From assembly GCF_002209565.1 (NCBI RefSeq), contig NZ_NJIH01000019.1, positions 1 to 64,000 on the forward strand: 64,000 bases of DNA, read 5' to 3'. The translations under genes and the position numbers were made by a program. The notes below the pieces were generated by a model that was not told the origin of the DNA, did no database searches, and worked only from the letters and a program-made list of their open reading frames with translations. Within the stretch, counting starts at the first letter, position 1, and every line of letters starts with the position of its first letter. The DNA comes from Candidimonas nitroreducens. Lineage in GTDB: Bacteria; Pseudomonadota; Gammaproteobacteria; Burkholderiales; Burkholderiaceae_B. Below, piece by piece: positions 1-8,163 of the stretch.

Positions 1-119
1 AGGACAAGCGCAAGGCGGGGAATATCAAGATCAGAAACTAAGTTTTGGGACGCCGGGGTGGGTCAGTTTTACTCCGACGATTCCGACGAAAGTGGGTCAG
101 TTTTCAACCGACGTTGACA
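1..119. mobile_element. Right end of an IS21-family insertion sequence (partial)
   Basis: The 13-mer GTGGGTCAGTTTT occurs at 58-70 and again at 92-104, and the segment runs out in TTGACA at 114-119. Repeated copies of a terminal motif just inside a tip that finishes in CA are typical of IS21-family elements, whose ends are 5'-TG...CA-3'. The rest of the element would lie left of the window. The boundary at 119 is inferred from the terminal CA. The family call rests on remembered end sequences, not on a search. Confidence 0.55.
3..41 (+). CDS. Possible C-terminal tail of the IS21 transposition ATPase (IstB), partial
   Basis: An open frame entering from the left edge gives the basic peptide DKRKAGNIKIRN and stops at TAA 39-41, just before the terminal repeats. 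In IS21 elements istB is the last gene before the right end, so this position fits. Twelve residues are too few for a real identification, so the call rests on position. Confidence 0.3.
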   Translation, partial: DKRKAGNIKIRN

Positions 120-392
120 TCAATCAAACCTGGCAAGCGCGTCAGCCGAGCTACAGGCGGTTATACAACCACCGTCAGCATCCCTGTCAAGTAGACAGAG
201 GCCGGTCGAGATTCGCAGCAAGGGCCAGCCGAAGCACAGGCAGCACCGGCAACACACCGGATATGCTTTACCTCATGTCAAGAGAGACGAAAGACCGGCA
301 AGCTCGAAACAGCTCGATCAAACCGATCCCGAACACCAATTCAATTGAAACAAGCATTCTTTGGCCTCGTCCCTCCTTAAAGCGCATGGCGT
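120..392. other. Spacer without recognisable genes
   Basis: This is the DNA between the inferred IS tip and the end of the HD-fold gene. I see no convincing coding frame, hairpin or repeat. One open frame crosses it on the + strand, but its composition is not protein-like. Confidence 0.4.
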
Positions 393-974
393 TTACTTGC
401 CGACTAAAATATGCTTTTTCCACCGATCCTTATAGATTCCTATTACATCGATCTGATCCACATAATAAAGAATTTTCCCCTCTAAGCTGTCCGGAAACTT
501 CGTGGCCATGGGCGAATGAGTCAGAATGATGTGCGTTATTTCCTCTGGCAAGCCTTTAATCACTCCAAGGTGAGCACACCAAAAACCATGCCCATAATTT
601 TTCCCAATCGCAGTTCGACGCACCTTGCCGTCCGGGCCAGGTGGAGCATACTCGACAATCTTACTGGCGTCCTGTAATACCGCCGCAGCAATAAGATAAT
701 CTCGATTAACATGGACGCCATGGAATTTTTCGAATGCATCGGCCACTGCGATAGCCATAGCGACAACGCTCTGAGAGTGCGGCAAATTCGGGTACGGGAT
801 TTCCGCGGACACGGGCGGGTCACCAATATCATTCCATTCAGACTGATCCCAAAGTTGTTGCCAGATATCAAGTACCATCTGACGCAATTTCACGTCCTGG
901 ATATCCAACACCTGAGGAAACATACGAGCAACATCCAACGAGGGTCTTTTAGATTTAATCACCGACTGCGCCAT
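393..974 (-). CDS. HD-fold phosphohydrolase-like protein with a degenerate HD motif
   Basis: A 193-aa soluble protein with the layout of an HD-domain metal hydrolase: H66 in NLPHSQSV, then a position where His-Asp is expected, then H129/H135 (GHGFWCAH), H148/H153 (THIILTHSP) and D173 (YYVDQIDV). At the signature the sequence reads LQDASKIVEY, giving Gln101-Asp102 instead of His-Asp. The metal site may therefore be altered or lost. It lies 103 bp downstream of the PEP-mutase-family gene in the same direction, so co-transcription is possible. The substrate is unknown. Its codon use is AT-richer than that of genes after 5.4 kb. Confidence 0.7.
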   Translation of the reverse strand: MAQSVIKSKRPSLDVARMFPQVLDIQDVKLRQMVLDIWQQLWDQSEWNDIGDPPVSAEIPYPNLPHSQSVVAMAIAVADAFEKFHGVHVNRDYLIAAAVLQDASKIVEYAPPGPDGKVRRTAIGKNYGHGFWCAHLGVIKGLPEEITHIILTHSPMATKFPDSLEGKILYYVDQIDVIGIYKDRWKKHILVGK

Positions 975-1077
975 TTTTGATGCCCCAAAAATATTTAAGA
1001 GTAGCCTAACTGAATCCTGAAATTCGGTATCTCACCGCTTCGCGCTGCAGGCTCCTGCCGCCAATTCTGTTTTTTCA

Positions 1078-1971
1078 CTACGCATTAAATTTCCTCTCCA
1101 ACCCGTCCAGGAGCCCCAGCCCCATAAGCTCGTTAAGCTCCTCGAAAGACACCAGAAGATCGGGGCGATCTACTACAGTGTTCTTGCCAACCACCTCATC
1201 CATAAATACTTTCATGGCATTTTGCATACCCTTGAGAGCAGCGGTGGTCAACATGCGCGGATAAGAGACCTGGGCGACTCCCATTTCCTCAAGTTGTTTG
1301 GGCGTAAGCAGTGGAGTCGTTTTACGAGAACGAATACCCAGGCCCATATTTACCGACAGCGTATAAGCTGGCACATGCTTAGCGACATGCTCAATATCTT
1401 TGGCTGACAACAGAGCATCGGCAAATAGGCAATCGGCACCAGCTTCGGCGTACATGTTTAATCGGCGAATGGCTTCCTCGATACCCAACGGCCCTGCGGC
1501 GTCGGTGCGAGCTTTGATGACAAAATCAGGGTCTCGCTTGGCCGACACGGCTGCCTTTATCTTACGCACCATGTCGTCCGCGCCAATCACGCTTTTACCG
1601 GCCATATGGCCGCAGCGTTTGGGCCAGACCTGATCCTCGATCATTACCGCGGCAAGGCCCGCGTCTTCGAAGCCGCGCACGGTGAAGTAGACATTCAGTT
1701 CGTTACCATACCCAGTGTCGGCATCCGCCTGCAGAAGCAAGCTACTATAGGAGGCCATTTGGCGTGACGCATCTACGTTTTCGGCATAGCCTATGATTCC
1801 CCGATCAGGCCATCCCATCTTTGCTTCTGACACTCCCGAGCCGGTAATAGCGCCAGCCACAAAACCCAGCTGCTCGACTAATCGAGCGCTAAAACCATCG
1901 AACACCCCCGGTGCGATCAAAATCTTGGGTGCATGCAATAAATCTTTAAGGCGCTTACCTTTACTTTCCAT
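1078..1971 (-). CDS. Isocitrate lyase/PEP mutase superfamily enzyme (carboxylic-acid lyase type)
   Basis: A 297-aa TIM-barrel protein of the PEP mutase/isocitrate lyase superfamily. These enzymes cleave or rearrange C-C or C-P bonds next to a carboxylate using Mg2+. Visible signatures are DADTGYG (83-89), IEDQ (111-114) and PKRCGHMAGK (117-126), which holds the flexible-loop Cys-Gly-His. The length suits the 2-methylisocitrate, dimethylmalate or oxaloacetate lyase group, but the exact substrate cannot be read from sequence. A GGAGAA ribosome site precedes the ATG. A perfect 7-bp hairpin (1987-2007) and a copy of the 61-bp repeat lie just upstream. Confidence 0.8.
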   Translation of the reverse strand: MESKGKRLKDLLHAPKILIAPGVFDGFSARLVEQLGFVAGAITGSGVSEAKMGWPDRGIIGYAENVDASRQMASYSSLLLQADADTGYGNELNVYFTVRGFEDAGLAAVMIEDQVWPKRCGHMAGKSVIGADDMVRKIKAAVSAKRDPDFVIKARTDAAGPLGIEEAIRRLNMYAEAGADCLFADALLSAKDIEHVAKHVPAYTLSVNMGLGIRSRKTTPLLTPKQLEEMGVAQVSYPRMLTTAALKGMQNAMKVFMDEVVGKNTVVDRPDLLVSFEELNELMGLGLLDGLERKFNA

Positions 1972-1986
1972 GCCAGTTCTCCGAAT

Positions 1987-2007
1987 AGGCCCAGTTGTAT
2001 TGGGCCT
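1987..2007. promoter_or_regulatory. Perfect inverted repeat in the leader of the lyase gene
   Basis: AGGCCCA at 1987-1993 pairs perfectly with TGGGCCT at 2001-2007 across a 7-nt loop. The element ends 16 bp before the ATG at 1971, directly upstream of the ribosome site. It could be an operator or an RNA hairpin that controls translation. No T-run follows on either strand, so it is not an intrinsic terminator. Confidence 0.45.
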
Positions 2008-2018
2008 GGGTATTCTGG

Positions 2019-2079
2019 CAAAGGTAATTCTCCAAGTCTAATCGCTTTTATGGCGATCCGATTCGTCTTTGGATTTAGC
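2019..2079 (+). repeat. Imperfect 61-bp direct repeat, copy 1
   Basis: This segment matches 4649-4709 in the same orientation at about 49 of 61 positions by eye. The core (2035-2079) matches at 40 of 45. It lies between the lyase gene and the end of the LysR gene. The two copies bracket the LysR and Bug genes. Part of this copy forms ATCGC-N7-GCGAT. Confidence 0.7.
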
Positions 2080-2089
2080 GTAAGCCCGC

Positions 2090-3052
2090 TCACGGTTGGC
2101 CATGATCGTCTTGAAAATCGCTCAAACTCAGAAGGTGATCGACAAATCGAGCGAGCGTCTCGTTGTGCAAATGATCACTTCGCCTTAGCAAGGCGCCAAG
2201 CGGCGGAGACGCACTTTCCCACGGGCCGGGAATGGCGACCAACAAGCCCGCTTCAATCCATTGCCTGACAATGTTATAAGACGTAAACCTAAGCAACGGC
2301 CGATCTTCCAACATCGCCCACATGATGAGCGGCGATCGACTAGACACTCGGCATAGTTGTATATTGTCGCCTATCCGCTCCCATAATGCCTGAAAGGCAA
2401 CGCGTGTTATGCCCGTACTAGGCGTCATAAGCCATGTATGACGCGCTAGATCATCGATAGTCACGTCGGGGACGTTAGCGAGCGGGTGCGTAATGCTACA
2501 AACCACAACATACCGATCCGAAGCGAGTGGAATAAATTCACAACCCTGGGGGATTTGCTGTGGCGCATGGCAAATTACTATATCTAGAAGGCCTCTTGCA
2601 AAACTATCCACCACACTGCTAGATACCTGATGTTCAATATCGATAACCACGCCTGGGTTTTGGGAACTAAACGATGGCACAGCCCGATACAGCAACCCCG
2701 AGAGCGCCGCCCCAACAGCGCCCACTCGTAAAATTGCATTCACTCCTGCGGAGATTCCACTCGCGATTTCTGCAACTTCGTGCAAAGCTTCCAACGCATT
2801 TCGCACCATCGGCAATAATGCCGAGCCCAGGGGCGTCAGGCGCATACCTTTAGCGTGACGCTCAAAGATTTGCCCCCCTATGACCGACTCAAGCTCGGCC
2901 AATGCTTTGGTAGCTGCGGACTGGCTCATGTTGGCAGCCAATGCAGCCTTGTGGAGATGGCCTAATTCAGCAACCAGGCAGATGAGTTGCAGGTGGCGCA
3001 TACGCGCCTTCCCCGTTAAGCGCGAAAACAGCAATGTTGCGGACACGGTCAT
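2090..3052 (-). CDS. LysR-family transcriptional regulator
   Basis: A 320-aa LysR-type regulator. The N-terminal winged helix-turn-helix covers about residues 18-78 (HLHKAALAANMSQSAATKAL is the recognition region), followed by a periplasmic-binding-protein-like effector domain. A downstream Met at residue 18 could be the true start and would give a more typical N-terminus. It sits between the lyase gene and the Bug gene, all on the minus strand. Copies of one repeat lie at its 3' side and beyond the Bug gene, so it may control both neighbours. The effector is unknown. Confidence 0.85.
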   Translation of the reverse strand: MTVSATLLFSRLTGKARMRHLQLICLVAELGHLHKAALAANMSQSAATKALAELESVIGGQIFERHAKGMRLTPLGSALLPMVRNALEALHEVAEIASGISAGVNAILRVGAVGAALSGLLYRAVPSFSSQNPGVVIDIEHQVSSSVVDSFARGLLDIVICHAPQQIPQGCEFIPLASDRYVVVCSITHPLANVPDVTIDDLARHTWLMTPSTGITRVAFQALWERIGDNIQLCRVSSRSPLIMWAMLEDRPLLRFTSYNIVRQWIEAGLLVAIPGPWESASPPLGALLRRSDHLHNETLARFVDHLLSLSDFQDDHGQP

Positions 3053-3365
3053 AACAGAGGCATTTTCTTGGCTTATAAAGCACCGATTCTACCGTACAAG
3101 AACAAGAGCATGCCGAAATGATGATTATCGCAACAGCCCTTGGCTCATACGCAAGCGCCTAAAACGTCTCATGTCAAAGCAAAGCCGGACTTGGAGCAGC
3201 GAAACAGTCGCTGCGGCCAAATGCGCCTGTTGTCATATCGGAAAACTTAGGCCAATATTTTCTTCAACACCCCATTCCTAAAATCCGTATTGAACGCAAC
3301 AAAAAAAGGAAGCAAGCGAGATGGAATAATGCAACAGATAAAATCAACCCGAACCCATATTTCCA
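3053..3365. other. AT-rich spacer, no feature seen
   Basis: 313 bp between the start of the LysR gene and the end of the Bug gene. It should contain the LysR promoter. I find no convincing hairpin, terminator or conserved small frame. Confidence 0.4.
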
Positions 3366-4340
3366 TCATTTATTGACAATGCCTGTCTTATCAAAAAATT
3401 CTTTCCATCTCATTAATTCAGACTGAATATATTTATCAAACTGGTGGTTAGCTAGATATTTAGGCTCGACTCCGAGGTTACGCAAGCGTTTTACAACAGC
3501 AGCGTCGTCCAAGCTAGCTTTCACTGCATGAGACAGCTTGGCCACCACGTCATCACTGGTATCGACCGGGGCGAGAAGGCCATACCACGCAGTGCTCTCT
3601 ACACCAGTTACCCCTTGCTCTTGCAGGGTTGGAACGTCAGGCAGCAGAGAACTGCGCTTACTATCGACTATCGCCAATGCGCGCAATTTTCCCGATCGGA
3701 TGAATGGCACCGATACTCCCACGGTGTTGATCATCGCACTTACTTGTCCGCTGATAACGTCAATAAGAGCCGGCCCATTCCCCTTATAAGGCACGAACAA
3801 TACCTTTAGCTTCTGATTGTGCACCAATGCTTGTGCAGCCACATACTGATCCGTTCCAAACATTGATGCCATCGAATAATGGCCAGGCTCTTTTGCGATA
3901 AGAGAAATGAAATCCGGCAAATTTTTGGCAGGAACTTTTGGATTCGCAACCAGCACCGATTGCGGGCTGCCGATTCTTGCAATTCCTCTGAAATATTTGG
4001 CAGTGTCAAAAGACGGGTCTTTAAACAAGCTTGGATTGATCACGTGCCCCGTATACGCAAACAGAAGCGTGTATCCATCAGGTGCCGCGTGGGCCACCGC
4101 TAATTCACCTATGTTACCCGAAGCGCCTGGCCGATTTTCTACAATGATCGGAGTATCCAACTTCTTGGAAAGCGATTCTGCCATGACTCGTGCTACCGCA
4201 TCGCCACCGCCTCCTGGGGCTGATCCCACGATCAATCGAATCGGCCGTTCAGGATATTTGGCATGAGCCGCCACGAAATACGAAGAGCACAGCATGACAC
4301 AGGACGCCAGCATATATTTAGTCAAATTCTCGATCTTCAT
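3366..4340 (-). CDS. Bug/TctC-type periplasmic solute-binding receptor
   Basis: A 324-aa secreted receptor of the Bug family (tripartite tricarboxylate transporter receptor). Family members bind carboxylates or other small acids in the periplasm. A Sec signal peptide covers about residues 1-28, ending AAHA. It is followed by the N-terminal signature YPERPIRLIVGSAPGGGGDA, then VPYKG and the usual C-terminal lobe. I chose the ATG at 4340 over an in-frame TTG one codon upstream. No TctA or TctB gene is nearby, so the receptor must use a distant transporter or act in sensing. It is noticeably AT-richer than the other Bug genes here. Confidence 0.9.
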   Translation of the reverse strand: MKIENLTKYMLASCVMLCSSYFVAAHAKYPERPIRLIVGSAPGGGGDAVARVMAESLSKKLDTPIIVENRPGASGNIGELAVAHAAPDGYTLLFAYTGHVINPSLFKDPSFDTAKYFRGIARIGSPQSVLVANPKVPAKNLPDFISLIAKEPGHYSMASMFGTDQYVAAQALVHNQKLKVLFVPYKGNGPALIDVISGQVSAMINTVGVSVPFIRSGKLRALAIVDSKRSSLLPDVPTLQEQGVTGVESTAWYGLLAPVDTSDDVVAKLSHAVKASLDDAAVVKRLRNLGVEPKYLANHQFDKYIQSELMRWKEFFDKTGIVNK

Positions 4341-4648
4341 CAATTTTCCAATTTATCAATGCCATGCACCGACCAGTGCCAATAAGTTCAGCCGTTCGCC
4401 GTACAATTCGAAGGCCGATGCCTTACAGATAAGAAATGTTCGATCAAATTCTTTATTCTTTTTTATGCCAAAGCTTACAATCCCTTCTATATCACAGCTT
4501 CGAAAGCGCAATAACATCTCAATGAAGCCATCAAAACCCTTAGGCAAGAAATGCTGCAGCTATATGCTTTCGCTTTCAGCCCACGACTCGTTTCTTTCAG
4601 CAGGCCCATCGACCAATGCTCAACAAAATGTTTCCGAAAACATTTAAA

Positions 4649-4709
4649 CAAAGGCAGCACATGAAGTCTAATCGCTTTTACGGCGACCCGATTCGGTTTT
4701 GGAATTAGC
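4649..4709 (+). repeat. Imperfect 61-bp direct repeat, copy 2
   Basis: Second copy of the segment at 2019-2079, same orientation, about 310 bp upstream of the Bug start at 4340. Identity is strongest from 4665 to 4709, with five differences in 45. It could be a shared regulatory region or the remains of a duplication. Confidence 0.7.
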
Positions 4710-5145
4710 TCATTGCGTGCCTATCGGATCCATTTTAATAATCACATTGATCGTGATACTCCTGGCGAATCCGGCGATGTCTTTATCGCGCATGCGGCAA
4801 TCCTTTCCAGGAGCTCGCCTGCTCTTGCTATTTTTGAAAAGCCTTAAGCCAGCTCGACAAGCCCCAATTGCACAATTCGAATACTCGGCTATTTAATTCC
4901 CGAACACCTTACTGTGCCTTAAATTTAACTAGGCCCATGAAATAAAAATTTATACGAGCAGTCGAAATTTTTATCAAACCGTTTGAAGCCGCATGTTTAC
5001 TTTATAAAAAGTGCTGCTAAACACGGAGCCTTGCGGCACTGAAGTGCGGCGCTTACGTGACAACTCGCCCTTTATCATGGTCGGGCATCTAAACCAACCG
5101 TCGACACTTACTTAATTGGAGCTGGCCCAGAAGAGACGCTGTTCA

Positions 5146-5175
5146 GCTTGTATTGACCTTCCTGCCAATACAAGC
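5146..5175. repeat. Perfect 10-bp inverted repeat
   Basis: GCTTGTATTG at 5146-5155 is the exact reverse complement of CAATACAAGC at 5166-5175, with a 10-nt spacer. It is not followed by a T-run on either strand. Its function is unknown; an operator, a small-RNA hairpin or a recombination site are possible. Confidence 0.6.
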
Positions 5176-5363
5176 ACAGATAAGGAACGAACACAATCTT
5201 GCGCCGCGGGGTACCGCCCTTGCATCGCCAAACCCGCATGCAGTCCCTGCAGGCCATGCCGATAATTTTTCCCGCCGTCAATTCCACGCACCACCGATCA
5301 GCCGGTGTTCGCGCCCTCTACCATGCGCGGCCGGCAGCTTCCGCTATCACCCCAAAAACCCTG

Positions 5364-5369
5364 TAGAAT
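5364..5369 (+). promoter_or_regulatory. Likely -10 box of the tRNA-Thr promoter
   Basis: TAGAAT lies 9 bp before the mature 5' end of the tRNA, where a sigma-70 -10 element would be expected. No good -35 box is seen at 17 bp. TTCCGC further upstream is only a weak candidate. Confidence 0.4.
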
Positions 5370-5378
5370 TAGGCCTTC

Positions 5379-5454
5379 GCCGGTTTAGCTCAGTTGGTAG
5401 AGCAGCGCACTTGTAATGCGAAGGTCAAGGGTTCGACTCCTTTAATCGGCACCA
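5379..5454 (+). tRNA. tRNA-Thr (anticodon UGU)
   Basis: A 76-nt tRNA with a genome-encoded CCA end. The acceptor arms GCCGGTT and AATCGGC pair fully, with one G-T. The D arm is TAGCTCAGTTGGTAGAGCA, and the anticodon loop CTTGTAA gives anticodon TGT, which reads ACA. The T arm contains GGTTCGACTCC. The outermost anticodon-stem pair (G-A) appears mismatched. A strong terminator follows 16 nt later, so the gene appears to be a single-tRNA unit. Confidence 0.97.
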
Positions 5455-5470
5455 ATCGAATCAAGCACTT

Positions 5471-5499
5471 ACGCCAGCCTTGCGGGGCTGGCGTTTTTG
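5471..5499 (+). terminator. Rho-independent terminator of tRNA-Thr
   Basis: A 9-bp GC-rich stem (ACGCCAGCC at 5471-5479 with GGCTGGCGT at 5486-5494) is followed directly by a T-run (TTTTTGTTTT). This is a textbook intrinsic terminator immediately after the tRNA. Confidence 0.9.
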
Positions 5500-5630
5500 T
5501 TTTGGGATCGGTGTAACCCTATATGTACCTCGGGAGATCCCATTTCGATGTTGGAGCGTCGAGTGGGTGCCCCCTCGGCCAGGCTTGGGCCTGACAGAGG
5601 AAGGATTTGCCGACGGCCTGGCGGCCGGCT

Positions 5631-7676
5631 TTACTTGTATGCCTCGACCACGGGGTCGTAGGTGCTGGTTTTCTCCAGTTTGTCGATGGTCAGCACACCC
5701 CAGTTTTCCGGCGGCTGGACTTCATGCACGTAGAAGTTGTAGTCGCTCTTCACGGTCTGGATCTGCCGGACAATGGCGCCATGGCTGAACATACCGAATG
5801 CGCCTTCCGAATCGGCGGGGTTGTCCTGCTTCCAGACCTTGTTGTCGAACTGGAAGTGAGCCGCTCCGAGTACCTGATCGGGGTGGGCTTTTTGATAGTC
5901 CAGCACGCTTTGCAATTGCTCCTGGATGTACTGAGGCGTGTAGTAGCTCTCTACGCGGCTCAGGCCGATTTCAGTGAACAAGATGGGCGTGTGGAATTTT
6001 TCGTAGGTAAGTTGAATCCAGCCCTGGCCCGTGCCTTCGGCGTTGACGGTCAGATAGTCTTTGCCGTTGTACGTATTGGGACACAGCATCAGCCTGTCCT
6101 TGTACGGCGCGGTGCGCGGATCGGTCAACAAGCGGTTGAACTGGTTCCAGCCCGGCAGGTTCGTACCGTTCGGCCCGAAAGGCGCGCCTCGGGGAACGAA
6201 AGTTACCGGTATGCCGACGGGGACGGTTTTGCTGAACCCCCGCTTGTCGGCTTCCTGGATGAAACGCGCCACGAGCCCGATGGTATTGTCGTAGTAAACA
6301 CCGCCGTCGTCTTTATCCAGTTCGTTGGAGATAATCACGCCCGCGATGGCTGGGTGCCAGTCGGTTCCGGTGCTATTGCCATAGTTGCCATATTTGAAAT
6401 AAGCGGGCAGCTCATTGTTCCAGGTATTCATATCCTGCTTGGGCAGCCAGTTGCTGATGGGCACCACCACCTTGATACCCAGGCTGTTGGCGTAGTTCAG
6501 GAACTGGCTGTGATCGTTCCGCGGATCCCAGTCATATAGCCGGATCAGGTTGATGCCCAGGTTCTTGAGCGTCTGAAGATCGTTGCGGCAGTCGGGCGCG
6601 CAGCTTTGCGCGAGGTAAGACTGCGTTCCCCAGAGCGACCCCGCCTGCTTGCGAGCGATGTCGCTGCCGAAATAGATATAGGTGTCGTTTGCGGTGGATG
6701 GGTCGTAGCCCCTGCCGAAAGCCTGGTAGGCGGTTCCTTTGCCGGGAATGGGAAAACGGCTGAAGGTGCCGGAGTCTATGCTCAGAACCGCCTGGTTCAC
6801 GGCTTCCAGAGCCCCCGAAGTTTGCCCCAGGAGCGTGGCGGTATAGCTGACTTGCTTGGACGATTCATCGTAGACCGGGTCGTTCAGGGTCAGGAAATAC
6901 AATTTCAACTTGCCGGAAGCCGTGGTTCCGTACAGGGCTGCGTTGGGAGCATGCTCCTTGAACACATAAGACCAGTTTGGAAAAAAAGAGGACATCGGCC
7001 TGCTGTCGGAGTACCGCCCCGGCGCATTGTCCACCCAGATCATGTCGGGGCCGGCGTCGCTCATGACAACCTTGTATTGACCGGACGTGGCGGTAGGCTG
7101 CAAGGCGACCTGGCTGGCGTATTGGACGTAGGAGGAGACTTCCTGGTCGTCCACGGCGTTATTGAGCACATTGATCGTGACGCGGGTGAAATTCAGGGTG
7201 GCGGCATTCAACTGCCCCACTGTGTCGTTCAGGATTTCCGCATTGAACGTCAGCGCGCCGGCCTCCTCGTCATAGACGGGCTCGGACAGCGCCACATATA
7301 CCCCCTCCAGCTCGCTGCCGCTCGACGCCTGGAAGGTAACCGTGGCGTTGGGATTGACGTCGCCATAGGCGCCACGCCAGGCCGAGGCGTTTACGTAGTC
7401 TCGAAGCGGCGTGGATCCGACTTCCCGGCTGGGCCTGTCGGTGTACCACAGCGCGACGGATTCAGGATTCTTGAGGGTCAGCTTCCAGAACGGGCTGTCC
7501 GCGTTCCCCGGCTCGGTCGGCGCCAAGGTTCCGCTTTCCGAAGCGATCACATGTATTTGCGATGAATATTGGCTGCCGCTGCCGCTACTACTGTCGCCAT
7601 CGTCACCCTCGCAGGCGGCCAATAGCGAGCACGAAGCCAGCACAACCAGCCAGATGAAAAAACGTGTGAATCTCAC
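5631..7676 (-). CDS. Lipoprotein glycoside hydrolase (clan-A-like barrel) with duplicated N-terminal domain
   Basis: A 681-aa lipoprotein: a hydrophobic leader ends in the lipobox LLAAC (Cys22), followed by a Gly/Ser-rich linker. Two related beta-rich domains follow. Repeat 1 spans about 45-175 (DRPSREVG at 80-87, PVYDEEAG at 133-140). Repeat 2 spans about 198-303 (APGRYSDSRP at 218-227, PVYDESSK at 267-274). The C-terminal part (about 320-660) resembles a TIM-barrel glycosidase or transglycosylase: GINLIRLYDWD, an Asn451-Glu452 pair suitable as acid/base, and Glu569 (FTEIG) as nucleophile. It resembles GH17/GH72-type enzymes, but the family is not certain. It is probably anchored in the outer membrane and acts on a glucan or an exopolysaccharide. 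It is transcribed alone. Confidence 0.7.
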   Translation of the reverse strand: MRFTRFFIWLVVLASCSLLAACEGDDGDSSSGSGSQYSSQIHVIASESGTLAPTEPGNADSPFWKLTLKNPESVALWYTDRPSREVGSTPLRDYVNASAWRGAYGDVNPNATVTFQASSGSELEGVYVALSEPVYDEEAGALTFNAEILNDTVGQLNAATLNFTRVTINVLNNAVDDQEVSSYVQYASQVALQPTATSGQYKVVMSDAGPDMIWVDNAPGRYSDSRPMSSFFPNWSYVFKEHAPNAALYGTTASGKLKLYFLTLNDPVYDESSKQVSYTATLLGQTSGALEAVNQAVLSIDSGTFSRFPIPGKGTAYQAFGRGYDPSTANDTYIYFGSDIARKQAGSLWGTQSYLAQSCAPDCRNDLQTLKNLGINLIRLYDWDPRNDHSQFLNYANSLGIKVVVPISNWLPKQDMNTWNNELPAYFKYGNYGNSTGTDWHPAIAGVIISNELDKDDGGVYYDNTIGLVARFIQEADKRGFSKTVPVGIPVTFVPRGAPFGPNGTNLPGWNQFNRLLTDPRTAPYKDRLMLCPNTYNGKDYLTVNAEGTGQGWIQLTYEKFHTPILFTEIGLSRVESYYTPQYIQEQLQSVLDYQKAHPDQVLGAAHFQFDNKVWKQDNPADSEGAFGMFSHGAIVRQIQTVKSDYNFYVHEVQPPENWGVLTIDKLEKTSTYDPVVEAYK

Positions 7677-8163
7677 GATCGCGCTCCGGTTTTGTTTTGG
7701 ATGATTCTTGAAAAACCGTCAAGCGCCGCCTGATGTGCGGAACGGTCGTTCAGGCATGCGTTATTCGGCATGCCTGGCGCATTGGCACACCGCGCCCCCC
7801 TGGGTTTTCTTGTGTCATATTGTAATAAATTCCGATAAACACCGACAGCTAGGGTTTTCAGCAGAGCTTAAGAAATACCGTGTCGTTATCGCCGAGGTTC
7901 GCGCATGGGTCACGAATTTTCGCCGAGGCTCAACAACCACACGACAGATATGGCTAAAGCGCCGTTTCGGCTTTATGATTCCGCCATTCGACTTTCGTGC
8001 GATACGGGCGAGCCAAGAAGCCCGGCCGCGGCGGGGCCGCATGCCTCATACGCACGCGGCGTGTCGTGCCGATCGCACCCCGGTCATCTACAGGCATTTT
8101 TGTCCCACGGCGTCGGTGCATGTTTGAAATGGGCGCCGTGCCTTTTCCGTTCAGGAGCGTTGC
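7677..8163. other. Divergent spacer between glycosidase and carbonic anhydrase
   Basis: 487 bp that must contain both divergent promoters. I see only a small imperfect hairpin near 7955-7973 (AAAGCGCCG with CGGCTTT), and no gene. The ribosome site of the downstream gene (AGGAG) is at its right edge. Confidence 0.4.

Larger units (their letters stand above)
4341..5378. other. Long gene-free region between the Bug gene and tRNA-Thr
   Basis: About 1 kb with no convincing coding frame. It holds repeat copy 2 (4649-4709), a perfect 10-bp inverted repeat (5146-5175) and the tRNA promoter near 5364. Composition shifts from AT-rich to GC-rich between about 5,000 and 5,200, suggesting the edge of an acquired or decaying segment. 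Confidence 0.5.

Noticed and set aside
92-529. A 145-codon + strand frame next to the IS end
   Set aside because: It begins inside the terminal repeat, ends within the HD-fold gene and has no protein-like features.
1431-1441. An 11-bp identity (AATCGGCACCA) to the 3' end of tRNA-Thr, as a possible attachment site
   Set aside because: It lies in a conserved coding stretch of the lyase gene, is short, and no integrase gene is seen.
5112-5294. A 60-codon minus-strand frame in the gene-free region before tRNA-Thr
   Set aside because: No ribosome site or family resemblance, and it crosses the inverted repeat; too weak to report as a gene.
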